DNA from: an uncultured Sphingomonas sp.
GTDB lineage: Bacteria > Pseudomonadota > Alphaproteobacteria > Sphingomonadales > Sphingomonadaceae
Reading direction: 5' to 3'
DNA: 64,000 nucleotides
Assembly: GCA_913776045.1 (NCBI GenBank)
Contig: CAJYOI010000038.1
Span: forward strand, 1-64,000
Shown here one piece after another: positions 53,041-61,750 of the stretch. Positions within the stretch are counted from its first letter, which is position 1; every line of letters begins with the position of its first letter. A program made the position numbers and the translations under genes. A model generated the notes under the pieces. The model saw only the letters and a program-made list of their open reading frames with translations. It was not told where the DNA came from and made no database searches.

Positions 53041-53986
53041 CGATTCCGTCCAGGTCGGCATGCTGCGGCCGCCAGGGCAGAGTGGCGAGGATGGCGCCGT
53101 TGTCGGCGATGAGCGCATCGGGATCGCCCGCGCGGCGCCCCTCCATCTGGCGATCGATCGTCATGTTGGTCACCCGGTCGACCGCGTCGAGCACTTCGAG
53201 CACCGAGAAGCCCGTGCCGTAGCCGGCGTTGAGGAAGTGGCTCTCGCCCGGCTTGGCGACCAGCAGTTCGAGCGCATAGACATGCGCGGCGGCCAGGTCG
53301 GTGACGTGGATGTAATCGCGCACGCCCGTCCCGTCCCGGGTCGCGAAGTCGGTGCCGTAGACGCCGACATGGGTTCGCTTGCCGATGGCGGCCTCGACCG
53401 CAACCTTGATCAGGTGCGTCGCGCCGGCGGTCGACTGACCCGAACGGCCCTGCGGATCGGCGCCGGCGACGTTGAAGTAGCGCAGCGCCGCGAAGTTCAT
53501 CGGGTGCGCCGCTGCAACGTCGCGCAGCATCGCCTCGGTCATCAGCTTCGACATGCCATAGGGATTGATCGGGCGTTGCGGATCGCCCTCCGCCACCGGC
53601 ACCTTGTCGGGGATGCCATAGGTCGCGGCGGTCGAGGAGAAGATGAAATGCTTCACGCCCCCCGTGACCGCGGTCTCGATCAGCGCACGCGAGGCGGCGG
53701 TGTTGTTGCGATAATATTTTAGCGGGTTCTCGACCGATTCCGGCACCACGACCGATCCGGCGAAATGCAGGATCGCCTTCACGTCGTGCCCGGCGATGAC
53801 GTCGGCGACGCCCGCGTCCTCGACCGCGATCTTCACGAAGGTCGCGCGAGGATCGACCGCCCAGTCGAACCCGGTAACCAGATTGTCGATCACCACGACC
53901 CGATATCCGGCATCGAGCAATGCCAGCACCGCATGGCTGCCAATATAGCCCGCCCCACCCGTCACCATGACGCTGCCGTCGATCAT
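52991..53986 (-). CDS. galE: UDP-glucose 4-epimerase
   Basis: NAD-dependent enzyme interconverting UDP-glucose and UDP-galactose for surface sugars. The 331 residues have the Rossmann loop [21 protein letters not shown], the SSTAATYG serine, the catalytic Tyr and Lys in [23 protein letters not shown] and [13 protein letters not shown]. Length is typical. It is divergent from msrA with a 70-base gap. Confidence 0.95.
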   Translation of the reverse strand: MIDGSVMVTGGAGYIGSHAVLALLDAGYRVVVIDNLVTGFDWAVDPRATFVKIAVEDAGVADVIAGHDVKAILHFAGSVVVPESVENPLKYYRNNTAASRALIETAVTGGVKHFIFSSTAATYGIPDKVPVAEGDPQRPINPYGMSKLMTEAMLRDVAAAHPMNFAALRYFNVAGADPQGRSGQSTAGATHLIKVAVEAAIGKRTHVGVYGTDFATRDGTGVRDYIHVTDLAAAHVYALELLVAKPGESHFLNAGYGTGFSVLEVLDAVDRVTNMTIDRQMEGRRAGDPDALIADNGAILATLPWRPQHADLDGIVRDALAWERKLAERGA

Positions 53987-54056
53987 TGCCGTACCCCCGT
54001 GTTGTCCGCAGCCGGCTCAATCCTATCTAGGCGGTCAACGCAAGGAGATAGGTTTA

Positions 54057-54599
54057 ATGGAGACGGCTACCTTCGCCGGCGGGTGCTTCTGGTGCACCGA
54101 GGCGGTGTTCAAAGACGTGATCGGCGTGGAAAGCGTCGAGAGCGGCTATATCGGCGGTCATTTGCCGAACCCGACCTACAAGCAGGTCTGCGGCGGCGAC
54201 ACGGGCCATGCCGAGGCCATCCGCGTCACCTATGATCCCACCCAGGTCAGCTACGACGACCTGCTCGACATCTTCTTCGCGACGCATGATCCGACGCAGC
54301 TGAACCGCCAGGGCAACGACGTCGGCACGCAGTATCGCTCGGCGATCTTCCCGCACGACGACGCGCAGAGGGCGGCGGCAGAAGCGGCGATCGAACGCAA
54401 TGGCGAGAACTGGCCGGCGAAGATCGTGACGACCATCGAGCCATTGGCGCAGTGGTATCCGGCCGAGGATTACCACCAGGACTATTGGGACGATGAGGGG
54501 CAGCGCAATCCCTATTGCCTGGCCGTCATCCCGCCGAAGCTCCAGAAGCTGCGCAAGTCGTTCGCCGCGCGGTCGAAGGCGGTCACCGCCGAGGCTTGA
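54057..54599 (+). CDS. msrA: Peptide-methionine (S)-S-oxide reductase
   Basis: Repairs methionine S-sulfoxide in proteins. The 180-residue protein starts [18 protein letters not shown], with the catalytic Cys in GCFWC, followed by [38 protein letters not shown] and YHQDYW. AAGGAGA at 54042-54048 fixes the start; the upstream open frame is not MsrA-like. A large perfect hairpin follows at 54610-54645. Confidence 0.95.
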   Translation: METATFAGGCFWCTEAVFKDVIGVESVESGYIGGHLPNPTYKQVCGGDTGHAEAIRVTYDPTQVSYDDLLDIFFATHDPTQLNRQGNDVGTQYRSAIFPHDDAQRAAAEAAIERNGENWPAKIVTTIEPLAQWYPAEDYHQDYWDDEGQRNPYCLAVIPPKLQKLRKSFAARSKAVTAEA

Positions 54600-54609
54600 T
54601 GCGGAACCG

Positions 54610-54645
54610 ACCGCCCGGTCGCCGGTTGTGCGGCGACCGGGCGGT
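54610..54645 (+). terminator. Strong hairpin after msrA, without a T tract
   Basis: A perfect 14-bp GC-rich stem (54610-54623 with 54632-54645) and an eight-base loop lies ten bases after the msrA stop codon. No run of T follows, so it may protect the mRNA end or work with Rho rather than end transcription by itself. Confidence 0.5.
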
Positions 54646-54677
54646 AAGCCCCGGATGTTCCAACGGGGATCAATGAC

Positions 54678-54947
54678 ATGAAGAAGTTTGCTGCGACCGC
54701 CCTGCTCGTCGCGATGTCGGCATCGCTTGCTGCCTGCGGCGGCAAGGGCGACGACAAGCTCGCGACCCAGGCCGAAGAGCGCGCCGAGGCGAAGGCCGAC
54801 GAAGTCCGCGCGATGGGCGGCAACGAAGCGACCGCCGAGCGGATTGAAAAGGACGGCGAACGCCGCGCCGACGCGATCGATGATTCGGACGTCAACGCGG
54901 ACAAGCTGACCGAAGGCCAGAAGAACGCGATGACCGCGCCGCAATAA
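54678..54947 (+). CDS. Small charged lipoprotein
   Basis: An 89-residue protein starting MKKFAATALLVAMSASLAACGG, a clear lipoprotein signal with Cys at about 20. The mature 70 residues are highly charged, Asp/Glu/Lys/Arg-rich, helical and probably without a fixed fold. No known family is recognised. It may be a small envelope-stress or structural lipoprotein. It stands alone between msrA and the convergent Sua5 gene. Confidence 0.75.
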   Translation: MKKFAATALLVAMSASLAACGGKGDDKLATQAEERAEAKADEVRAMGGNEATAERIEKDGERRADAIDDSDVNADKLTEGQKNAMTAPQ

Positions 54948-54952
54948 GCGGA

Positions 54953-55912
54953 TCAGCGATGGGCGGCGCGACGCAATCGATCGTTGATCGCGTCGCCCAG
55001 GCCATCCGCCGGGATCGGCGCGACGGCGATTCGCCCGCGGTCGCTCGCGTCGGCGCGATGGAGCGCGTCGAACAGGCGGGCGGCGGCCTCGGCCAGGTTG
55101 CCAGAGGCGGAAAGGGTGTCGTCGCCCGTGATGGCGCCAAAGCCGATCAGCCATTCGTCGGTGTGCGCGGACGTCGCGTTCAAACGCACCGGCTTCGTCG
55201 GCGCATAGTGAAGCGCAAGTTGTCCCGGCGCTATGACGTGCCCCGGCGAAGGCCGGGGTCCAGTTTCGGACTGCGTCGTAGCCGGGCCCCGGCCTTGGCC
55301 GGGGAACAGGTCGTCCAGAGTTATCGTCCCCGGCCGCAGCACTTCCGCCGTCCGCGCGTCGACGATCGTCGACTCCAGCCCCGCACTCGTCGGTCCGTCA
55401 TCGATCACCAGCGCGATCCGGCCGTCGAGTGTCGCCAGCACATGTTCGGCGCGGGTCGGGCTGATCCGGTTGCTGGCGTTTGCGGACGGCGCAGCCAACG
55501 GCGTACCTGTCGCGCGCAGCAAAGCTTGCATCGCGCGGTGCGCCGGCGCGCGGACAGCAACCGTATCGAGCCCCGCCGTAACGAGCGACGACACTGCCCC
55601 CGGCCGCACCGGCACGACCAGCGTCAGTGGCCCCGGCCAGAACCGTTCGGCCAGCGACCGCGCGGCGTCGTCGAACACCGCCAGCGCCTCCGCCGCCGCC
55701 AGGTCCGGCACATGGACGATCAGCGGGTTGAAGCTCGGCCGGCCCTTCGCGGCGTAGATTCCTGCCACCGCATCCGAATCGGTCGCGTCGGCGGCGAGGC
55801 CGTAGACCGTCTCGGTCGGCACCGCGACGCAGCCGCCGGCCGCAATCACGCGCGCGGCTTCGGCAATCGCGGCCTCGCCGTAGGGTAAGGTTTTCGTGCC
55901 CGTTGCGCTCAC
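54953..55912 (-). CDS. L-threonylcarbamoyladenylate synthase (Sua5/TsaC family) with an internal repeat
   Basis: Makes threonylcarbamoyl-AMP, the donor for t6A in tRNAs reading ANN codons. The TsaC-type domain (residues about 5-200) has VPTETVYGLAADA, KGRPSFNPLIVH, FWPGPLTLV, APSANASNRISPT and ESTIVD. The Sua5 C-terminal domain (about 230-319) begins APGQLALHYAP. The linker at residues about 203-225 (GQGRGPATTQSETGPRP) is encoded by a palindromic repeat, 55239-55306. The start is GTG at 55912 or a TTG at 55948. Confidence 0.9.
   Translation of the reverse strand: MSATGTKTLPYGEAAIAEAARVIAAGGCVAVPTETVYGLAADATDSDAVAGIYAAKGRPSFNPLIVHVPDLAAAEALAVFDDAARSLAERFWPGPLTLVVPVRPGAVSSLVTAGLDTVAVRAPAHRAMQALLRATGTPLAAPSANASNRISPTRAEHVLATLDGRIALVIDDGPTSAGLESTIVDARTAEVLRPGTITLDDLFPGQGRGPATTQSETGPRPSPGHVIAPGQLALHYAPTKPVRLNATSAHTDEWLIGFGAITGDDTLSASGNLAEAAARLFDALHRADASDRGRIAVAPIPADGLGDAINDRLRRAAHR
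55239..55306. repeat. Palindromic repeat inside the Sua5/TsaC gene
   Basis: Two hairpins lie back to back: CCCCGGC/GCCGGGG (55241-55258, four-base loop) and CCCCGGCC/GGCCGGGG (55287-55304, two-base loop), joined by GTCCAGTTTCGG. This is the structure of intergenic REP-type elements in this group of bacteria, here carried in frame in a coding sequence between two protein domains. Confidence 0.8.
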
Positions 55913-55965
55913 TTTTTGGCGGCTATAGGCGGTCGGGCCACAGCACAAGCGAGAGGATTTGCCCC

Positions 55966-57663
55966 ATGCCCTTCACCGCGCCCGTAGCAGAGCAGAAATT
56001 CGTGCTTCAACACGTCGCCGGTATCGCCGATCTGGGCGTGGAGGACGATATCCTCGATGCGGTGCTCGAAGGCGCGGGGGAATTCGCCGCCGGCGAATGG
56101 GCGCCGCTCGCCCGCGCCGGCGACACCGATGGGCCGACATGGACCGAAGAGGGCGTCAAGATGCCCGGCGGTTACCCCGAAGCGTACAAGGCTTACGTCG
56201 AGGGCGGCTGGGGCACCATCGGATCGCCGGAAGGGTTCGGCGGACAGGGTCTGCCCTTCGTCCTCTCGGCCGCGGTGCTGGAGACGCTGGGAGCGGCGAA
56301 CATGGGCTTCGCGCTCGCCCCCACGCTCACGGTCGGCGCGATCGAGGCGCTACTCCACCACGGCAGCCCCGAGCAGCAGGCGCTCTACCTCCCCAAGCTG
56401 TCGAGCGGTGAATGGACCGGCACGATGAACCTGACCGAGCCGCAGGCCGGCAGCGACGTCGGGGCGCTGCGCAGCCGGGCGGTGCCGCGTGGCGACGGGA
56501 CGTACAGTATCCAGGGCACGAAGATCTACATCTCGTTCGGCGACCACGACATGGCGGACAATATCGTCCACCTCGTGCTTGCGCGCACGCCCGATGCACC
56601 GGCGGGAACCAAGGGGCTGAGCCTGTTCCTGGTCCCCAAATACCGGCTGGATGCGGACGGCAATCCGGGTGCGCCCAACGACGTCCGCGTCGTGTCGATC
56701 GAACACAAGATGGGGCTCCATGCCTCGCCGACATGCGTGCTGAGCTTCGGCGATCACGACGCGTGCGTCGGCGAGCTGATCGGTCCCGAATTCGGCGGCA
56801 TCCGCGCGATGTTCACGATGATGAACAATGCGCGGCTGAACGTCGGACTGCAGGGCGTGCAGGTGGCGGAAGCGGCGACGCAGCGTGCGATCGCCTATGC
56901 CCGCGACCGCGTGCAGTCGGCGCGCGCGTCGGCGCCGGGCGCCGGATCGGTCGCGATCGTCGAGCATCCCGACGTTCGCCGGATGCTGCTCAGGATGAAG
57001 GCGCAGACGATGGCGGCGCGCGCTTTGGTTTATCTAGCCTGCGGACAGGTCGATCGCGCGAATGCGGGCGACGCGGAGGCGAAGGCACGGCTCGATCTGC
57101 TGACGCCACTGGCAAAGGCGCATGGCACCGACATCGGCTGCGAAGTCGCCTCGATCGGTATCCAGGTCCATGGCGGGATGGGCTTCATCGAGGAAACCGG
57201 TGCCGCCCAGCACTACCGCGACGCCCGCGTCACGCCGATTTACGAAGGTACCAACGGCATCCAGGCGGCGGATCTGGTCGGGCGCAAGCTGGGGCTCGAC
57301 AACGGCGGCGTGTTGGCGCGGCTGGTCGCGGAGATGCGTGGCGAGGTGCAGGATACGGGGCTCGCGCGGCTGGTCGACGATTGCGAGGAGGTTGCGCAGC
57401 GCCTGATGGCGGCGGACCCGGACGATCGGCTGGCGGCGAGCTATCCGTTCCTGACGATGCTGTCGATCGCGGTATGCGGTTGGTTGATGGAGAAGCAGGG
57501 GCGGATCGCCGCGGAGGGCGATACGCCGTTCCTCAAGATGAAGACGGCGGCGTGCCGCTTCTACGTCGAGCAGATCGTGCCGGAGGCGTTCGGGCTGAAG
57601 GCGGCGGCGACGGCTAAGGCGGACGTGCTGTACGCGGTGGATGCGGAGACGCTGGCGGCTTGA
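55966..57663 (+). CDS. Acyl-CoA dehydrogenase with C-terminal extension
   Basis: FAD-dependent dehydrogenase of 565 residues, longer than the usual 380. It has the helical N-terminal domain, MNLTEPQAGSDVGALRSRA (FAD loop), KIYISFGDHDM, and HGGMGFIEETGAAQHYRDARVTPIYEGTNGIQA with the catalytic Glu. The extra 130 residues at the end match the acyl-CoA dehydrogenase C-terminal domain of DmdC-like (methylmercaptopropionyl-CoA) enzymes. Natural substrate cannot be told. GAGAGGA precedes the start. It is divergent from the Sua5 gene. Confidence 0.9.
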   Translation: MPFTAPVAEQKFVLQHVAGIADLGVEDDILDAVLEGAGEFAAGEWAPLARAGDTDGPTWTEEGVKMPGGYPEAYKAYVEGGWGTIGSPEGFGGQGLPFVLSAAVLETLGAANMGFALAPTLTVGAIEALLHHGSPEQQALYLPKLSSGEWTGTMNLTEPQAGSDVGALRSRAVPRGDGTYSIQGTKIYISFGDHDMADNIVHLVLARTPDAPAGTKGLSLFLVPKYRLDADGNPGAPNDVRVVSIEHKMGLHASPTCVLSFGDHDACVGELIGPEFGGIRAMFTMMNNARLNVGLQGVQVAEAATQRAIAYARDRVQSARASAPGAGSVAIVEHPDVRRMLLRMKAQTMAARALVYLACGQVDRANAGDAEAKARLDLLTPLAKAHGTDIGCEVASIGIQVHGGMGFIEETGAAQHYRDARVTPIYEGTNGIQAADLVGRKLGLDNGGVLARLVAEMRGEVQDTGLARLVDDCEEVAQRLMAADPDDRLAASYPFLTMLSIAVCGWLMEKQGRIAAEGDTPFLKMKTAACRFYVEQIVPEAFGLKAAATAKADVLYAVDAETLAA

Positions 57664-57673
57664 CTAATTTAAG

Positions 57674-57785
57674 CCCTCTCCCCTCAAGGGGAGAGGGTTG
57701 GGAGAGGGGCCTGTCCGCGAGCGCTGATCTCGGTGAGACACCTTCCCCTCTCCCGCACCCTTTCGCCTGAAGGGGAGGGCTTTGA
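57674..57785. repeat. Palindromic repeat pair between acyl-CoA dehydrogenase and ABC exporter genes
   Basis: A perfect 10-bp stem CCCTCTCCCC/GGGGAGAGGG with a TCAA loop (57674-57697), then GGGAGAGGGGCC, a 30-base spacer, and a mirrored arm CCTTCCCCTCTCCC ending in GAAGGGGAGGGC. The whole is an imperfect inverted repeat of about 110 bases in the convergent gap and may also end both transcripts. Confidence 0.8.
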
Positions 57786-57789
57786 TGGC

Positions 57790-59556
57790 TCACCCGAACT
57801 GCAATCCCGCCAGCCGCTGGTACAGCCCGCCTCCGCGCTCCAGCGCGGCGTGCGGGCCCTGTTCGACGATGCGGCCGCCGTCCATCACCACGATCCGGTG
57901 GGCCGCGCGCACCGTCGCCAGGCGATGCGCGATGACCAGGGTCGTCCGGCTCTGCATCAGCCGTTCGAGGGCCGACTGGACCAGCCGCTCGCTCTCTGCG
58001 TCCAGCGCGCTGGTCGCTTCGTCGAGCAGCAGGATCGGTGCATCGCGCAGCAGCGCGCGGGCGATCGCGACGCGCTGGCGCTGGCCGCCCGACAATCGCG
58101 CACCGCCTTCGCCCAGAAACGTGTCGAGCCCGTCCGGCAGATCCCGTAGGAAGTCGGCGGCGTTGGCCGCCTCGGCCGCGTCCCATAGCGCCGCGTCATC
58201 GGCATCCCAGCGGCCGTAGCGCAGGTTATCGCGCGCCGACGCCGCAAAGATCACCGTTTCCTGCGGCACCACCGCGATGCGACTGCGGAGTGCGGTCGGA
58301 TCGACCGACCGCACATCCAGCCCATCGACCGCGACCGACCCGGCGGCGGGATCGTAGAAGCGCTGGACCAGCTGGAACACGGTCGTCTTACCCGCCCCCG
58401 AAGGGCCGACCAGCGCGACCGTCTCGCCCGGAGATATCCTCAGCGAGAAGTCGTGCAACGCGCTGACATCGGGCCGCGTGGGATAGCGGAACTCGACGCC
58501 ATCGAACGCGATCTCGCCGCGCGCCGGTTCCGGCAGCAGCGCCGGCTGGGCAGGCGCTGCGATGCCCGGCGTTTCGGCGAGCAATTCGGACAATCGCTGC
58601 GCCGCGCCCGATCCGCGCAGGATGTCGCCCCATACCTCGGTCAGCGCTCCGAACGCGCCGGCGACGAAGATGCCGGTCAGCACGAAGGCGGCGATCGACC
58701 CGCCGCTCATCCGTCCGGCGGCGACGTCCAGCGCGCCCTGCCACATGACAAGCGTGATCGCCGAGAAGATCAGGCCGATGACCGCCGCGGTCATGATCGC
58801 CCGCAAAAGGATGCGGCGCTTGGCGGTCGCGAGCACGCTTTCCACCGCAGCGGCGAAGCGTTGGCCCTCGCGCTCCTGCTGGCCGAACGCCTGGACGATC
58901 TTCATCGCGCCCAGCACTTCGCTGATCATCGCCCCGACGTCCGCCACCCGGTCCTGGCTGGCGCGCGAGATGGTGCGGACGCGCCGGCCGAGGATCATGA
59001 TCGGCAGGATTACGAGCGGGATGCCGAGCACCAGCAGTCCGGTCAGCTTCGGGCTCAGCGTGAACAGGTAGAGGATGCCACCCACACCGATGACGATGTT
59101 GCGGACAGCGATCGAAATGGTGCCGCCGACGAGTTGCTCGATGATCGTCGTGTCCGACGTCATCCGGCTGGCAATCTCCGACGGGCGGTTTTCCTCGAAG
59201 AAGCTGGGCGACAGGCGCAGCAGGTTCGCCTGCACCGCGATGCGCAAATCGGCGACGACCCGCTCACCCAGCCACGACACGAAATAGAAGCGGAAGGCGG
59301 TGGCGATCGCCATGACGACGACCAGCATCAGCAGATACTGGAACCACCGCCCGATGTCCCCGCCACCGCTTGCCGCAAACCCCCGATCGATGATCAGCCT
59401 GAAGCTCGACGGAATGGCCAGCGTTGCCAGCGCAGCAACCAGCATCGCCGTCAGCGCTGCGGCGATGCGGCCGGGATAGCGCGCCGCCATCCGCCAGATG
59501 ACGCGCAGGTTTTCGATCTTGGCTTTGGGCTGCGGCGGAGTCGGGGCGGTGGCCAT
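57790..59556 (-). CDS. ABC exporter, fused membrane and ATPase domains
   Basis: A half-transporter of 588 residues of the MsbA/lipid-exporter type: six membrane segments (about 25-310) then a nucleotide-binding domain with GPSGAGKTTVF (Walker A), LSGGQRQRVAIARA (signature), ILLLDEATSALD (Walker B) and the H-loop in VIAHRLATV. It should work as a homodimer exporting lipid, peptide or drug. The start at MATAPTPPQPK is chosen because the 31-codon upstream extension is not membrane-transporter-like. It is divergent from phaZ. Confidence 0.88.
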   Translation of the reverse strand: MATAPTPPQPKAKIENLRVIWRMAARYPGRIAAALTAMLVAALATLAIPSSFRLIIDRGFAASGGGDIGRWFQYLLMLVVVMAIATAFRFYFVSWLGERVVADLRIAVQANLLRLSPSFFEENRPSEIASRMTSDTTIIEQLVGGTISIAVRNIVIGVGGILYLFTLSPKLTGLLVLGIPLVILPIMILGRRVRTISRASQDRVADVGAMISEVLGAMKIVQAFGQQEREGQRFAAAVESVLATAKRRILLRAIMTAAVIGLIFSAITLVMWQGALDVAAGRMSGGSIAAFVLTGIFVAGAFGALTEVWGDILRGSGAAQRLSELLAETPGIAAPAQPALLPEPARGEIAFDGVEFRYPTRPDVSALHDFSLRISPGETVALVGPSGAGKTTVFQLVQRFYDPAAGSVAVDGLDVRSVDPTALRSRIAVVPQETVIFAASARDNLRYGRWDADDAALWDAAEAANAADFLRDLPDGLDTFLGEGGARLSGGQRQRVAIARALLRDAPILLLDEATSALDAESERLVQSALERLMQSRTTLVIAHRLATVRAAHRIVVMDGGRIVEQGPHAALERGGGLYQRLAGLQFG

Positions 59557-59725
59557 GGGCTGCCGGTTAGGCGCACTCCGCTTCGACGGCAACGTGCCAG
59601 CGGAACTTCGCCCGCGGTGAACCGCTTGTCTTATTAATTGCACGGTCACCCATACAGGTTATACCCGCCGATCGATTGGCGGTGCGGCCGCGGGGGAAGC
59701 GGGCGCCGGTAAAGGTCCATACCCG

Positions 59726-60958
59726 ATGCTCTATAATGCCTATGAAATGCAGCGCTCGATGCTGGCAGGTGCCAGCGCGCTGGCGAATTTCTCGGCCGGC
59801 TGGCTGAACAATCCGGTCAATCCCTTTTCCTATTTCGGCGGCGGGCCGGTGCTGTCGTCGGCGTTGGAGGTCTTCGCCCACGCATCCGCCCCGCGCGGCA
59901 AGCCGGCGTTCGGGCTCGCGAAGACGGTCGTCGATGGCCGAGAGGTCGCGGTGCATGAAGAGATCGTGCTCAGGAAGCCCTTCGGCCAGTTGAAGCGCTT
60001 CGTGCGCGAGGGCGTCGAGGGTGGGCCGAAGCTGCTGATCGTAGCCCCGATGTCGGGCCATTATGCGACGCTGCTGCGCGGCACGGTCGAACGCATGCTG
60101 CCGGGTCACGACGTCTACATCACCGACTGGCGCGACGCGAAGCTGGTGCCGCTGTCGGATGGACGCTTCGACCTGGACGACTATGTCGATTACGTCATCG
60201 AATTCCTGGAGACGATGGGCAAGGATGGCAGCGCGCGCTCGCATATGCTCGCCGTATGCCAGCCGTCGGTACCGGCCTATGCCGCGACCTGCCTGATGGC
60301 GGCGGACGAGCACCCGAACCGTCCGCTGACGGTGACGCTTATGGGCGGACCCGTCGACACGCGTGAGGCGCCGACCGCAGTCAACACGCTGGCGACCGAG
60401 CGGCCCTTCGCGTGGTTCGAACAGAATGTCATCGCGACGATCCCGGCGACCTATCCGGGTGCGGGCCGCCGCGTCTATCCGGGCTTCCTGCAGCTCGCCG
60501 GGTTCATGACCATGAACCTTGGCAACCACATGATGTCGCACTGGGAGCTGTTCAAACACCTGGTCGCCGGCGACGGCGAAAGCAGCCAGGCGACGATGGC
60601 GTTCTACGACGAATATCGCGCGGTGTGCGACATGACCGCCGAATTCTATCTGCAGACCATCCGCGTCGTGTTCCAGGAGCACGCATTGCCCAAGGGCGAG
60701 ATGATGCACCGCGGCCGCCGCGTCGATCCGGGCGCAATCCGAGACGTCGCGCTGCTGGCGATCGAGGGCGAGCGCGACGATATTTCCGGTCTCGGCCAGA
60801 CCAAGGCGGCGCTGACCATCGCGACCGCCCTGCCCGACGCGATGAAGCAGTACCACATGGCGCCCGAAGTCGGTCACTACGGCATCTTCAACGGGTCGAA
60901 GTGGCGCAACCGCATCGCGCCGGTGGTCGAGGCGTGGATCGCCGACCACGCGGAGTGA
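59726..60958 (+). CDS. phaZ: Intracellular poly(3-hydroxybutyrate) depolymerase
   Basis: Mobilises stored PHB granules in the cytoplasm. The 410 residues match the PhaZ intracellular family: MLYNAYEMQRSML at the start, TDWRDAKLVPLSDGRFDLDD-type loop, the cysteine nucleophile in AVCQPSVPA (about 180, replacing the usual serine lipase box), GGPVDTREAPTAVN, and the terminal EVGHYGIFNGSKWR with the catalytic His. No signal peptide, consistent with an internal enzyme. Synthesis genes are not in this window. Confidence 0.93.
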   Translation: MLYNAYEMQRSMLAGASALANFSAGWLNNPVNPFSYFGGGPVLSSALEVFAHASAPRGKPAFGLAKTVVDGREVAVHEEIVLRKPFGQLKRFVREGVEGGPKLLIVAPMSGHYATLLRGTVERMLPGHDVYITDWRDAKLVPLSDGRFDLDDYVDYVIEFLETMGKDGSARSHMLAVCQPSVPAYAATCLMAADEHPNRPLTVTLMGGPVDTREAPTAVNTLATERPFAWFEQNVIATIPATYPGAGRRVYPGFLQLAGFMTMNLGNHMMSHWELFKHLVAGDGESSQATMAFYDEYRAVCDMTAEFYLQTIRVVFQEHALPKGEMMHRGRRVDPGAIRDVALLAIEGERDDISGLGQTKAALTIATALPDAMKQYHMAPEVGHYGIFNGSKWRNRIAPVVEAWIADHAE

Positions 60959-60987
60959 GCTAGGGGCGGGGGCTGAACCTTCCCTCG

Positions 60988-61080
60988 TCATTCCCGCGTA
61001 GGCGGGAACAGATAATCGCTGAACGCCATGAGTCTCACGTCCACCAGCGACTATTGATCCCCGCCTTCGCGGGGATGACG
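60988..61080. repeat. Dispersed palindromic repeat pair
   Basis: GTCATTCCCGC/GCGGGAA (60991-61008) and ATCCCCGC/GCGGGGAT (61057-61076) are two hairpins 48 bases apart; GTCAT at the left and ATGAC at the right make the whole element an inverted repeat. Same layout as 34651-34735. Confidence 0.8.
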
Positions 61081-61170
61081 AGACTGCGGACGATATCTCG
61101 TAACCCAGGTTGGACCCGAACGCGCGGGCGTGCGTTCGGGGTCGCGTCTAGATCTTAGGAGACGACGCAC

Positions 61171-61596
61171 ATGACGACCCGCACGGCATCCGCCCGCTAC
61201 GATGGCCTCGGCAAGGACGGGAAGGGCCATGTCTCGACCCAGTCGGGCGTGTTGTCCGATAATCCCTATGGCTTCAACACGCGCTTCGACAACGAGCCCG
61301 GTACCAACCCCGAAGAACTGATCGCCGCGGCGCACGCCAGCTGCTTCACCATGGCGCTGAGTTTTGCGCTGGCGAAGGAAGGCTATTCGGCCGGCACGCT
61401 GGAAACCGACGCTGCGGTGACGCTCGACAAGGACGGCGACGGGTTCAAGGTGACCAAGTCGGCGCTGAAGTTGAAGGGTCGCGTCGCGGGGATCGAGAAG
61501 GCGGATTTCGAACGGATCGCGGAGGAGGCCAAGAAGGGCTGCCCGATCTCCAAGCTGCTGAACGCCGAAATCACGCTGGAGCATGATCTGGAGTGA
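61171..61596 (+). CDS. OsmC-family peroxiredoxin
   Basis: A 141-residue OsmC/Ohr-type enzyme that reduces organic hydroperoxides with two cysteines. They are visible in AAHASCFTMALS (about 58) and KKGCPISK (about 125). The conserved Arg-Glu pair is in the N-terminal half, GFNTRF and NPEELIAAA. TTAGGAG lies eight bases upstream. OsmC rather than Ohr is favoured by the sequence around the first Cys. Confidence 0.9.
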   Translation: MTTRTASARYDGLGKDGKGHVSTQSGVLSDNPYGFNTRFDNEPGTNPEELIAAAHASCFTMALSFALAKEGYSAGTLETDAAVTLDKDGDGFKVTKSALKLKGRVAGIEKADFERIAEEAKKGCPISKLLNAEITLEHDLE

Positions 61597-61604
61597 GGCG
61601 AAAA

Positions 61605-61750
61605 TTTCTCCCCGAGCTTGTCTCGGGGAGGGGGGCGCCGCCGGAGGCGGTGATGGGGGGGCATTCCGGCTGTCCGATCGACTGGAAAGCCCCTCCACCA
61701 TCCGATTCGCGGTCGGTCCCCCTTCCCCAGCTTGTCTGGGGAAGGACTTT
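61605..61750. repeat. Long palindromic repeat between osmC and radC
   Basis: Contains TCCCCGAG/CTCGGGGA, CCGCCGGAGGCGG, CCCCTCCACCAT, a GGTCCCCCTTCCCC box and TGGGGAAGGACTTTT. The right half aligns piece by piece with the repeat inside gluQ (26605-26712). It covers the whole gap and abuts both stop codons. Confidence 0.75.

Noticed and set aside
57674-57785. Repeated CCCTCTCCC/GGGGAGAGG blocks considered as a CRISPR array
   Set aside because: Only two palindromic blocks, no regular spacers and no cas genes; it is a REP-type element.
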